Positions 39,180 to 46,466 of a stretch of DNA of 46,466 nt are shown in pieces. Position 1 is the stretch's first letter, and every line of letters begins with the position of its first letter. The DNA is from Streptomyces adelaidensis (GTDB taxonomy: Bacteria > Actinomycetota > Actinomycetes > Streptomycetales > Streptomycetaceae): positions 1 through 46,466 of the forward strand of contig NZ_JAEMUX010000073.1 of the NCBI RefSeq assembly GCF_016598475.1, read 5' to 3'. Under the pieces are notes generated by a model. That model was not told the DNA's origin. It searched no databases and was given only the letters and a program-made list of their open reading frames with translations. Position numbers and translations under genes: made by a program.

Positions 39180-39205
39180 GGTCTGCACTTGCTCGAGTGC
39201 AGACC
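39180..39205 (+). terminator. Terminator of the aminotransferase gene
   Basis: GGTCTGCACT (39180-39189), loop TGCTCG, AGTGCAGACC (39196-39205): a 10-bp perfect stem 74 bp past the stop. Confidence 0.7.
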
Positions 39206-39441
39206 GGCCGATCGAACTCGGCAGGATTCAGCCCGGCGACGGTTGATCACTGACCGCTTTCTGAGTAGCGGAACGCGACCGCGCGTTGATGTTGTGCGCG
39301 ACGTGCTCTTGGCTGAGAGCGGTATTCGGTCAAACCTTCACCGATCCAGGCCGGTTGCGCGCATTGTCGCGTTTGCGGTCTGGTGGTTCCGGGAGTTCAC
39401 CATGAGGATGCCCGCCGTGCCAGTGAACGGGGGGGGCGGGA
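39206..39441. other. Intergenic boundary of the right-hand island
   Basis: No gene seen. GC content drops and the sequence loses the codon periodicity of the core region. A G-run with GGGCGGG just before ATG 39442 could act as a ribosome-binding site. No tRNA, integrase or terminal repeat is visible. Confidence 0.5.
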
Positions 39442-41226
39442 ATGGGGTTCGGTCGGGGACTGCGTGATCGAGAGGGGCGTGCCCCGGAAGGGATGGTCGA
39501 TGGGCCCGCGGTACCGGTTCAGGCCGGGCCTGTCCCCTCTCACGGTGGCGGCTCTGGTGAGGTGGACTCGACCTCGTCGGAGGTGACAAGGCTGCTGTGC
39601 CAGGCCGTCTACACCCGTCCCGACCGGGTCAAGGCCATCAAGGCGTGGTGGAGCAAGATCCGGGGCAAGGATCAGAAACCGAACAAGCCGCGGCGCAGTA
39701 CTCGTAGACGCATCTACTTGGAGGGCAGCGACGACTGCCCTCCCCTGGGTGAGCCCATGGCCCAGTGGGTACGTGATCACGTTCTGCACGGGCCGCCGTT
39801 GCCTGTCCCGTCGTACGGATTCGACCTCGTGCCCGTCATCGCGCACAGTCTGCGCGCACGGAGACGGCGTCGGTTGCGGCGAACGCTCGTCCTGCTCTTT
39901 GCCGTCGGTGTTGCGTACGAGGTTCCCCGGGCGGCCGTCGTGTGGGGCGGAGCCGTCTTGCTGGCTTGCCTCATGTGGTGGGCCGGGCTGCGGGCAGCCC
40001 GGAAGGGCAAGAAGTCGAGGTTGGCGCCCTCGCCTCGTCTGGCGTACCTCGTTCTGTGTGTGCCCTGGATACTCGCGGTAGTCCCCTACGAGCCGATACG
40101 CGGCGAGGCGGTCACTCTGCGGACCGGGCTGCTCCTGCTGCCGTTCGCCCTGCTGGGCGGAGCCGTACTTGTCTGTGCGGGAGATCGCCTCATGGCGCGG
40201 GCGGGGTTGTCCAGGATCGTCCGGGACGGCATCGCGTCTGATCGCCTGCTATGGACGTCGGCGAAGGCCATGCGTCGGATGGCTCTCATCAGCAACGCGC
40301 AGACGCGGCTCGAACTGCCCTATGACCATCCGGAAACCTTCGTCGGAGCGGGACGCTACGTATGGGGCGTGGCTGACATCGGTATCGCACTCAAGCCCAA
40401 GGACCCAGAGGTATCGATCAAGTCCTTCGGCGAGCGGGAACTGCTGAGGCGGATGGGCGACGCCCTCAGGGAACTGGGCCGTGGCGCACGGGAGATCACC
40501 GATCCCCTACCCGGCTTCTCCGTCACGGAGGTTCTCGGGCTGCCGTCCGACCTGTGGCTTCGACGGATCCGTGCCGCGAAGTTGGAGCTGCCGGACCTGC
40601 GCGGCCGGGGCCGCCGGTCACCGTCCAGCGTGCCGGACCGGCTCTATTTGCGGGCGCAGTGCGTCAGTTGGGACGGCCAGGTCGTGGTCACCCTGTTCGC
40701 GCATGCCGCACTGGAGGCAGGCGAACTACGGCTTACCCTGCGCCCGCACGTGATGACGCCCCTCTACAACGAGCTGAAGGTGACAGACTCACCCGTCGCC
40801 AAGCGCGGAGCGAGACTTTACGGCTGGGTGGTCGTGCAGGCTCTGTTGGACGCCCTCCACGGGCCGCTCACACTGTGGCGGCTGGTGACCCGGCTCGCGC
40901 TCGGAGTCCAATCGGAGGGCGGCCGAGCCGAGGAAAAGGATCCGGTCAGCCTCCGGGACCTGTACTCCATCGAAGAAGTCACCGACATGCACCAGGCCGA
41001 CGACGCGAAGCGGCACGTCGTCCTCATGCAGACCTGCGTCTTCCGCGCTGTCTCCGCGTACCTCGAAGAACTGGGCGTCGACACCGTTGCGTACGAGCGG
41101 CAGGTGGCCGCGGTCATCACCAACATCCAGGTCTACGGCGACAACAACGCACCCATCCAGAACGTCGCCGGCAACGGCATCAGCAATGTCGGCCAGGACA
41201 ACAAGACTCAAGGAGGAGGAAGTTGA
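39442..41226 (+). CDS. Four-TM membrane protein ending in an amyloid-signalling-like motif
   Basis: About 594 residues. A Lys/Arg-rich N-terminal region is followed by four hydrophobic segments (about 147-161, 164-182, 199-214, 228-246). A large cytoplasmic domain follows (MALISNAQTRLELPYDHPET, GRYVWGVADIGIALKPKDPE, RLYLRAQCVSWDGQVVVTLF, RHVVLMQTCVFRAVSAYLEE). Residues 562-585 are Gly/Asn/Gln-rich: I-x3-G-x-N-x-A-P-x-Q-N-V then G-x2-I-S-N-V-x-Q. The same motif opens the next protein. Short matching motifs on neighbouring proteins are the hallmark of bacterial amyloid signalling sequences. The start is uncertain: GTG 39562 is an alternative. The main domain is unrecognised. The next gene overlaps by 1 bp. 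Confidence 0.8.
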   Translation: MGFGRGLRDREGRAPEGMVDGPAVPVQAGPVPSHGGGSGEVDSTSSEVTRLLCQAVYTRPDRVKAIKAWWSKIRGKDQKPNKPRRSTRRRIYLEGSDDCPPLGEPMAQWVRDHVLHGPPLPVPSYGFDLVPVIAHSLRARRRRRLRRTLVLLFAVGVAYEVPRAAVVWGGAVLLACLMWWAGLRAARKGKKSRLAPSPRLAYLVLCVPWILAVVPYEPIRGEAVTLRTGLLLLPFALLGGAVLVCAGDRLMARAGLSRIVRDGIASDRLLWTSAKAMRRMALISNAQTRLELPYDHPETFVGAGRYVWGVADIGIALKPKDPEVSIKSFGERELLRRMGDALRELGRGAREITDPLPGFSVTEVLGLPSDLWLRRIRAAKLELPDLRGRGRRSPSSVPDRLYLRAQCVSWDGQVVVTLFAHAALEAGELRLTLRPHVMTPLYNELKVTDSPVAKRGARLYGWVVVQALLDALHGPLTLWRLVTRLALGVQSEGGRAEEKDPVSLRDLYSIEEVTDMHQADDAKRHVVLMQTCVFRAVSAYLEELGVDTVAYERQVAAVITNIQVYGDNNAPIQNVAGNGISNVGQDNKTQGGGS

Positions 41227-41627
41227 TGGTTGCAGGACGTCGCCGCCCCGAACCGGAACAGGGACACGGCTCGGGCATCAGTATCGGCGGTAACAACATC
41301 GCCCCGCTCCAGAACGTGGTCGGGCAGAACATCTCGAACGTCCACCAGTCCGCGTCCGTCGAGAGTCCCGCCGTCAGCGTGGAAACCGTGCGCGATCTCC
41401 TTGCCGCCTTCCGCACCGAGGTGGATCAGAACGGATCGGTCCTGCCGAACGCACAGGTGCTCCGCGCCATGGCGGACTCCATCGACACCTCGCTGACAGC
41501 CTCGGATGGCCCGGCGATTGGGGCGCTGCGCGGGGCTGTGCAAGCGTTGCCGGCCTTGGTGGCGGGGACCGTGGTGCAGCAGGGGGGTGACGCGCTCGCT
41601 CACGCCGTTGCCGGATGGCTCAGCTGA
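41226..41627 (+). CDS. Small protein opening with the shared amyloid-like motif
   Basis: A 133-residue protein with a very strong AAGGAGGAGG ribosome-binding site. ATG 41226 overlaps the upstream TGA (TGATG). Residues 18-41 carry the motif seen at the end of the membrane protein; 14 of 24 positions are identical, including A-P-x-Q-N-V and I-S-N-V-x-Q. The remaining part is helical (VSVETVRDLLAAFRTEVDQN, NAQVLRAMADSIDTSLTA, ALRGAVQALPALVAGTVVQQ). It may be an adaptor or effector recruited by motif-to-motif assembly with the membrane protein. The C-terminal helical domain is not one I recognise. Confidence 0.82.
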   Translation: MVAGRRRPEPEQGHGSGISIGGNNIAPLQNVVGQNISNVHQSASVESPAVSVETVRDLLAAFRTEVDQNGSVLPNAQVLRAMADSIDTSLTASDGPAIGALRGAVQALPALVAGTVVQQGGDALAHAVAGWLS

Positions 41628-42036
41628 GGTGACGGCTGCGCCAGTTCCTGGCCGGTCCGATCGACGATCCCGGTGGTCGGTATCGTCCCCGTCTCACGCG
41701 GCAGCTTGCGGTCCGTGCTTCGCAGGTGCAGCCAGCCGAGCGCTTCAGGGCTTGTTGCATACTCGGCGACCGGTCACTCGCCAGCACTCTCTTCAACGTG
41801 TTCTCGAGACTCCTCTGGAGCTTCGCGGTCATCCGGATGGGAAGCTGCTCAACCCGGAACCAGGCGCGAGGGCCCTCTTACGACGGGTGGAACCACACGG
41901 TATCGGCCAATGTCTCGTGAGGTGCCTGAAGAGATGACGTGGAGGTACCACTTGGAGGCTTGATCGCTGGCAGGATCGGTGCCTCTGAGCAGCGTGCACA
42001 TGTGTACGGATCGAAGTGGCAATGGGGTGGGGCGGT
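41628..42036. other. 409-bp interval without a confident gene
   Basis: Several short open frames exist on both strands (for example one reading MTAKLQRSLENTLKRVLASD on the minus strand near 41832), but none has a ribosome-binding site plus consistent codon usage. The sequence is less GC-biased than its neighbours and could be a decayed gene or promoter region for the HNH gene. GGGGTGGGG just before 42037 is that gene's likely ribosome-binding site. Confidence 0.5.
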
Positions 42037-43701
42037 ATGGCCAGAGGGCCGGAGGTCAGTGACAGCGTTCGCCGGGAGCTCTGGAGGCTGGCAAATGGCA
42101 TGTGCCAGCTATGTCGCCGGGAGCTGGACCCTGGGACTGCAGGGCGCACCCCAACGGCTCAGACGGCACACAATGCGGCACTCAGCGATCACGGGCCCCG
42201 AGCAGACCCCACCGTGCCGATCGAGGCCAGGAACGCCGTATCGAACCTCCTGTTGCTGTGCTCAACCTGCCACGACATCGTCGACAAGAACAACGGGAAG
42301 GCGTACACCGTTGAGGAGTTGTCCAGACTCAAGGCGGAGCATGAGACCTGGACCGCCGCCCTGAGGAAGGCCGGGCAAGCGTGGCGGATGAGCTACAGCA
42401 GCATCGACTACCTCAACGTGCCGAGAGTTGCGATGCTTCCTGGCGGGAATGTCGTGCAACAGGCGGCTCAACGTGCCGGCCTCGATCCGACACGGCCCTT
42501 CTCTGGACAGGGGTTCGCCCCCGGAATGTTCGTCGGGACTGTGCGTCCCGTGTTCGAGTCGTGGCGAGGGCACGCTGTTCCCCTCGACGAAGCCCGCCCG
42601 GACGCGATTCGGGAGGGAATGTACGTGGCGTTCAACGCGCCGATGCGTAGCCGCAACGTGTCCAACCAGCCATTTCCTCGGCCGCTCACCGGAACATGGC
42701 AAGACGACCCCTACCTGTCCTTCCGACTGGACGGACGCACGGTCATGATCCGGTTTGACCCCCAATGGCTCACCACCACTACCGCCGGCACGGACTTGGC
42801 CAGCGCAGCGACAGAGCAGGCCACCTATGCGGGGATCGGCCTTGTCGTGGGTGAATCCGCCGATGCGATTCGGATCTCCGCGCTGTTCTTCGGGAAGCCG
42901 CAAACCGCAGAAGGGGCATACATGAAGTACGTCATACAGGGCGGGGACGAGACCGTAGAGATGGTTTCTGTCGACGACTTCGAGACAGGGTTGTCGTCGC
43001 GCGGGTCGGGATCGCGGCTGCTGGGCGCTACTCGTGACCCGAGCAACGATGACGTCACTGTGGCACTGCACTTCAACGAACTTGAGGTCGGCCCGGGGCA
43101 GATCCAGCGGGAGACATTCCGGCAGCTGATGCGGGTGGTGCCGGAGTTCCGGCGCGATCTCATGGTCTCCGTGGGCACTCTCTTCACCCACTCGGGACTG
43201 ACCGGCTTGCCGAAGCCGCTCGATATCGCAGCGGCCCACTTGGCGGGTGAGCCCAAGGTGTGGTCGACGCACTCCATCAACGGCCTGGGCACTCTGCTGG
43301 CGGACGTGGAAGTGGCCTTCGCCCTCGTCCATGGCGTGCGTAGAGGCCAACTGGATGACCTGCACCAAGCGCTCCTGGCTGAGTCGAAGAGCTACCTCGG
43401 GGCGGTCGAGGTGAATCTACGGCGCCCGACACACCAGCATTTCTACGGCGTGAGCCCCCGCTATCGGCTCATCGAAGGGGATCTCCGACTGCTGTACAGC
43501 GCCAAGGAGTACTACGGGGAACTCGGCGACTGGGATCACAGACCTCACGAACTGCTTGATGAGTGGGAATCGGAGGAGATCTTCAAGAGCGTGGCCTGGG
43601 AGGAGGACAAGGAACAAAGCGCTGCTGACGAACGCCAGGCTGAGGAAGAGGTGTCCGGGTGGTTGGCCATGATCGACTCGGACGAGGCAGCAGCGGATTG
43701 A
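42037..43701 (+). CDS. HNH endonuclease-domain protein with large unknown C-terminal part
   Basis: A 554-residue protein. The N-terminal HNH domain has Cys23-x2-Cys26 (MCQLCRREL), a His in TAHNAAL (His45), Asn70 and Cys75-x2-Cys78-His79 (NLLLLCSTCHDIVDK), so a zinc-supported beta-beta-alpha-metal nuclease is likely. The remaining 430 residues are mixed alpha/beta (YLSFRLDGRTVMIRFDPQWL, ATYAGIGLVVGESADAIRIS, DDVTVALHFNELEVGPGQIQ, HQHFYGVSPRYRLIEGDLRL) and unrecognised, ending in an acidic tail. Such N-terminal nuclease plus sensor fusions are frequent in anti-phage systems. I chose ATG 42037 over GTG 42016 for its ribosome-binding site. Confidence 0.82.
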   Translation: MARGPEVSDSVRRELWRLANGMCQLCRRELDPGTAGRTPTAQTAHNAALSDHGPRADPTVPIEARNAVSNLLLLCSTCHDIVDKNNGKAYTVEELSRLKAEHETWTAALRKAGQAWRMSYSSIDYLNVPRVAMLPGGNVVQQAAQRAGLDPTRPFSGQGFAPGMFVGTVRPVFESWRGHAVPLDEARPDAIREGMYVAFNAPMRSRNVSNQPFPRPLTGTWQDDPYLSFRLDGRTVMIRFDPQWLTTTTAGTDLASAATEQATYAGIGLVVGESADAIRISALFFGKPQTAEGAYMKYVIQGGDETVEMVSVDDFETGLSSRGSGSRLLGATRDPSNDDVTVALHFNELEVGPGQIQRETFRQLMRVVPEFRRDLMVSVGTLFTHSGLTGLPKPLDIAAAHLAGEPKVWSTHSINGLGTLLADVEVAFALVHGVRRGQLDDLHQALLAESKSYLGAVEVNLRRPTHQHFYGVSPRYRLIEGDLRLLYSAKEYYGELGDWDHRPHELLDEWESEEIFKSVAWEEDKEQSAADERQAEEEVSGWLAMIDSDEAAAD

Positions 43702-43764
43702 TGGCCCCTGACCCCGTAGGGGCGTACAGCACTCTCCGCTCGCACCTTGCCGTACACCGATCCT

Positions 43765-43805
43765 GAGGACACCGTGCCACCGGTGGCCGGTGGCACGGTG
43801 TCCTC
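43765..43805. terminator. 18-bp perfect bidirectional terminator hairpin
   Basis: Arms 43765-43782 and 43788-43805 are perfect inverted repeats (GAGGACACCGTGCCACCG and its complement) around GTGGC. It lies between the convergent HNH and PLD genes and should stop transcription from both sides. Confidence 0.85.
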
Positions 43806-43834
43806 CGAGGCGAGCACCCGGGGTAGTCCACGGA

Positions 43835-46466
43835 CTATGGCTCGCACCGTGGTGGCCGTGGCCCGGCCAGACGCAGGTCTGACAGGACTTGGTGAGCCAG
43901 TTCGAAGGGCTGGTTGCGGGGGCCGTGGGGTACTGAGGCGGCGGATTCGAAGCCGCGCTGTGCGGCTAGGGCTCTGGGGCCTATCAGCCCGGTGAGCCGG
44001 TAATGCCGCCAGAGGGGAATCGGCCGACGGGCATCGACCACGATGAGGTCGGGCCGACGCCAGACGACCAGCGCCCAGGCTCCCCCGCCGGAGTCCGAGC
44101 CCGAGTCGGCCCAGGCCCCGACCAGGGGCGCATCCTCGGCGGCGCCGACTGCTTCGAGTGCCACCAGCGCGGGGTTGCTGAAGCGGCCGGTGACATGGAG
44201 GAGGAGTCGTCCGTGGCGGTGTACGTCACGCCCCTTCTCGGCGAGGGACCATACGGCGTCGGCGAGGGGATCGTTCTGGACGACGTCCGACGCGACATCG
44301 AGCACGGCGGCCTGGTCGACGGCCGGGCCGAAGGCTGTGTCGAGCAGCGCCGTGTATTCCGCGACGTACGCGGAGTCCACTGCGGGAAGCAGGTGGCCGA
44401 CTGCCTGGGAGGCTTCGTTGAAGGCGAGTGTCTCAGGGGTGATTTCGTAGCGTGGGGCGTGACTTCGGAGCACGGCCAGGGCGACTGCGGCGAGGCTGCC
44501 GACCTGGGGCTCGATCCGCTCGGGGAGATCGTTTCGATTCAGTGCGCGAACGGCCCGGGAAAGCAGCGGCAGCCAGTCGGTTTGTGCCGGAGGCCAGGCG
44601 CCTGCCGCGACGGTCCACAGGGTCAGCCGGACGACGAGCATGCGCTCCGGAGGGCCCAGCTGGGGAGCGAGGGCGACGAGGCGCTCCACCCAGCGCCGGT
44701 ATCTACGGCGGACTTCCTGGTCGGCCTGCCGGAGGTCGGGCAGGGTGGCGGTGCTGCTCGCTTCGGCACTGGCTGCCTCGGGGTCATGCTCTGCTGCCAC
44801 GGCCTCGGCGTCGTCATCGTCGAGGGCGGCTTCGATGTCGTCGGTGAACCGCTCGTCCCAGGAGACGGGCAGCAGGTCCTGAAAGGGCGTGCTGGTGTCG
44901 GTGGGCAGTGGGAGCCCCAGCGCGAAGCGAGTGAGCGGGTGCCCGACGCGTCCGGCGCATTCGTCCAGATAGCGCTCCCAGCCGTCCTCGTCGCCGTCCA
45001 GCGGTACCGTCGCGGCCGCACCGCCAGCGCTGCTGCTCGCGGATACGCCCGCTGGGGTGGGGGCCAGTCCCGTACGGAGGGTTTCCAGGTCGCCCAGGAA
45101 TCGTTCGGCGAGCCGGGGATCCGCGAACAGGTCGGGTGGCCGTGTTGTGGGGGTCTGGCACTGGGCCGGGGTCATTCGGCGCAGAGCGCGGTCAGGGTCG
45201 ACGACGAACACGATGTTGCCGAAGGTTGGTACGCCGTCGCCGTCGACTACGACCAGGCGCACACGGCTGCCCGCATCAGCCGGAGCCGTCACCGTCAGCG
45301 TGGCCTGTCCGGGCGGGATGTCGGCGATGCGCTCCCATGCCTCCGGTGGTGCTGCCGCCTGAGACAACTCCAGGTGAGCGGTGTCGGAGAGAGGCCGGGC
45401 CACGCTGATCTCCAGGCCGTCCGATACGCGTAGGGCACCGAGCAGCAACGGCCCACTGCCGGCGATGGGGCGGGGAAGAGGCGGGGCCGTGTGCAGCCGG
45501 GCGGCGGGCTCGTCGGTGCCGTCCGGAAGGAGGGTGGCGGGAATGGGGGTGATGACGCCGAGTTCGCAGTTGCCTCCCTCGCCCTGGGAAAGCAGCAGGG
45601 CCGCGGCCGAGAGGTTCGGGCTGCCAGTCAGGGCCCACCGCTGCCCCTCGGAGACCCACTCGACGAGTTTCCCGTGGCGGTACCGCTGGTCGTTGTCGCT
45701 GATGACGCGTCCGTCGTACTCCTTCACCAGGGCGGCGACCGACGGGCCGTCGAGATCGCTGAGTCCGGGCTGGTAGGCGAGGGTGAACCGGCTCGGACGC
45801 AAGCGTTCGAGCAGCCGCCCCAGTGCCATCGAGCGTCGGTCGTAGAAGGGCGCGAACACGGCCAGTTCGTCGACGGGCCCTTGCGGCAGCTGACCGATGA
45901 TCGGCGAACGCAGACTGCTGACGACGCGAACCTGTGGCGCCGTGGGTTTCCTGTCGCGATGGAGCTGGTCCAGCAGTGCTGCGACCCGCCCCAGAGCCTG
46001 TGGCACTCCGGCGGAGAACCTCACCTTTTCCGGGAGGTCGCGCAGCCACGCCGACAGCTCCGGGACCGCGGTGGGACTCTGCTCGCCGTCCACCCGCAGA
46101 ACTGTCCACAGCTCAGCGTTGGCCTGCCAGCCGGCCAGCGTGGTGTTGCCGGAGCCGAGGGCGATGGTGGCGTGCTCCGGTCCAGCGAGGACCATCAGCT
46201 TGGGGTGGAACGCGGCACCGTGGGCGTATGCCAGACCGGCGAGGTAGCTACGGCCGGCACGCCGGACGGAGCGGGGATCGTTCCGGGCCATGGAGACGTC
46301 TCCCGCCACCGTGACGCGTGCGCCGGTGGCCTGGGTGACGCCGAGGGCTACCTCTTCGAAGAAGCCGAGATCGGCGGTGAAGCTGAGGAAGAGGGCTTCT
46401 TCCAGGCTCCGCCCTCCCGTGCGTTCCTCGTCGAGGATGAGGGTCAGCGGAGAGGCGAACGCGGTT
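43835..46466 (-). CDS. Phospholipase D-like protein, 5' end outside window
   Basis: At least 876 residues; the frame is still open at the right edge (TAFASPLTLILDEERTGGRS, ALFLSFTADLGFFEEVALGV), so the true start is beyond 46466, not the internal GTG at 46309. Two PLD-type half-sites are present: FHPKLMVLAGPEHATIALGS with GN after it, and YRHGKLVEWVSEGQRWALTG with SPN after it. Both keep His-x-Lys and the GS-x-N but lack the Asp of the classical HKD motif. The C-terminal 400 residues contain an acidic Ala/Glu-rich segment and helices. PLD-fold proteins of this size occur in helicase/nuclease defence and restriction modules. It may be a nuclease or a structural homologue. Confidence 0.85.
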   Translation of the reverse strand, partial: TAFASPLTLILDEERTGGRSLEEALFLSFTADLGFFEEVALGVTQATGARVTVAGDVSMARNDPRSVRRAGRSYLAGLAYAHGAAFHPKLMVLAGPEHATIALGSGNTTLAGWQANAELWTVLRVDGEQSPTAVPELSAWLRDLPEKVRFSAGVPQALGRVAALLDQLHRDRKPTAPQVRVVSSLRSPIIGQLPQGPVDELAVFAPFYDRRSMALGRLLERLRPSRFTLAYQPGLSDLDGPSVAALVKEYDGRVISDNDQRYRHGKLVEWVSEGQRWALTGSPNLSAAALLLSQGEGGNCELGVITPIPATLLPDGTDEPAARLHTAPPLPRPIAGSGPLLLGALRVSDGLEISVARPLSDTAHLELSQAAAPPEAWERIADIPPGQATLTVTAPADAGSRVRLVVVDGDGVPTFGNIVFVVDPDRALRRMTPAQCQTPTTRPPDLFADPRLAERFLGDLETLRTGLAPTPAGVSASSSAGGAAATVPLDGDEDGWERYLDECAGRVGHPLTRFALGLPLPTDTSTPFQDLLPVSWDERFTDDIEAALDDDDAEAVAAEHDPEAASAEASSTATLPDLRQADQEVRRRYRRWVERLVALAPQLGPPERMLVVRLTLWTVAAGAWPPAQTDWLPLLSRAVRALNRNDLPERIEPQVGSLAAVALAVLRSHAPRYEITPETLAFNEASQAVGHLLPAVDSAYVAEYTALLDTAFGPAVDQAAVLDVASDVVQNDPLADAVWSLAEKGRDVHRHGRLLLHVTGRFSNPALVALEAVGAAEDAPLVGAWADSGSDSGGGAWALVVWRRPDLIVVDARRPIPLWRHYRLTGLIGPRALAAQRGFESAASVPHGPRNQPFELAHQVLSDLRLAGPRPPRCEP

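Noticed and set aside
39180..39205. 10-bp inverted repeat as an attachment site or transposon end
   Set aside because: No second copy, integrase or transposase is visible; position after a stop fits a terminator.
41620..41832. Minus-strand 70-residue open frame starting MTAKLQRSLENTLKRVL
   Set aside because: The first half looks protein-like, but it turns Arg/Cys-rich, overlaps the end of the motif protein and has no ribosome-binding site.

Overview
The window is very GC-rich DNA with strong third-position GC bias, frequent GTG starts, stop/start overlaps and few T-tract terminators. Its content (GbsR/MarR, XRE and GntR regulators, NarL-type two-component systems, a P450, DUF3151, DUF2617, DUF1023) points to a Streptomyces or close relative, chromosomal. 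Everything below was read by eye from the sequence; family names rest on motifs and general knowledge, not on database searches.

Layout. (1) 1-6.4 kb: the 5' part of a HEAT-like protein, a small DNA-binding protein, a GbsR/MarR repressor divergent from an ABC exporter pair, a GT1 glycosyltransferase and a small membrane protein. (2) 6.4-14.1 kb, all minus strand: two tandem paralogous histidine kinase/response regulator pairs. The first is followed by a cytochrome P450; the second is the 3' part of a four-gene overlapping operon (DUF1023 alpha/beta hydrolase, acyltransferase-3, kinase, regulator). (3) 14.2-18.1 kb, minus: tryptophan to anthranilate genes (kynA, kynU, an alpha/beta-hydrolase formamidase candidate) and DUF3151. 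(4) 18.2-25.7 kb: an accessory block with a minimal GntR regulator, two small genes, a GNAT, an XRE/TPR regulator, and a plus-strand operon carrying an APH-fold kinase, a lactate/malate-dehydrogenase-like protein and an HprK-like kinase. (5) 25.7-35.2 kb, minus, largely housekeeping: GNAT, MFS exporter, fructose-bisphosphate aldolase, pyrE, aldose epimerase, an SRPBCC protein with a long PEA-repeat tail, membrane spermidine synthase and DUF2617. (6) 35.2-39.2 kb: three tandem small membrane proteins with Gly/Ser/Cys tails, then a PLP aminotransferase preceded by a truncated tandem duplicate of itself. (7) 39.4-46.5 kb: a likely conflict/defence island. It holds a four-TM membrane protein and a small protein that share an amyloid-signalling-like motif, an HNH nuclease fusion and a phospholipase-D-like protein that runs off the right edge.

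The strongest candidates for something undescribed are the shared 24-residue motif at the junction of the translationally coupled pair at 39.4-41.6 kb, next to HNH and PLD proteins, and the two-kinase plus hydroxyacid-dehydrogenase operon at 21.3-25.6 kb. Secondary leads are the triplicated Gly/Ser/Cys membrane peptides, the partial aminotransferase duplication, a shared intergenic motif in front of both two-component units and kynA, and active-site substitutions in the P450 and the tryptophan dioxygenase.
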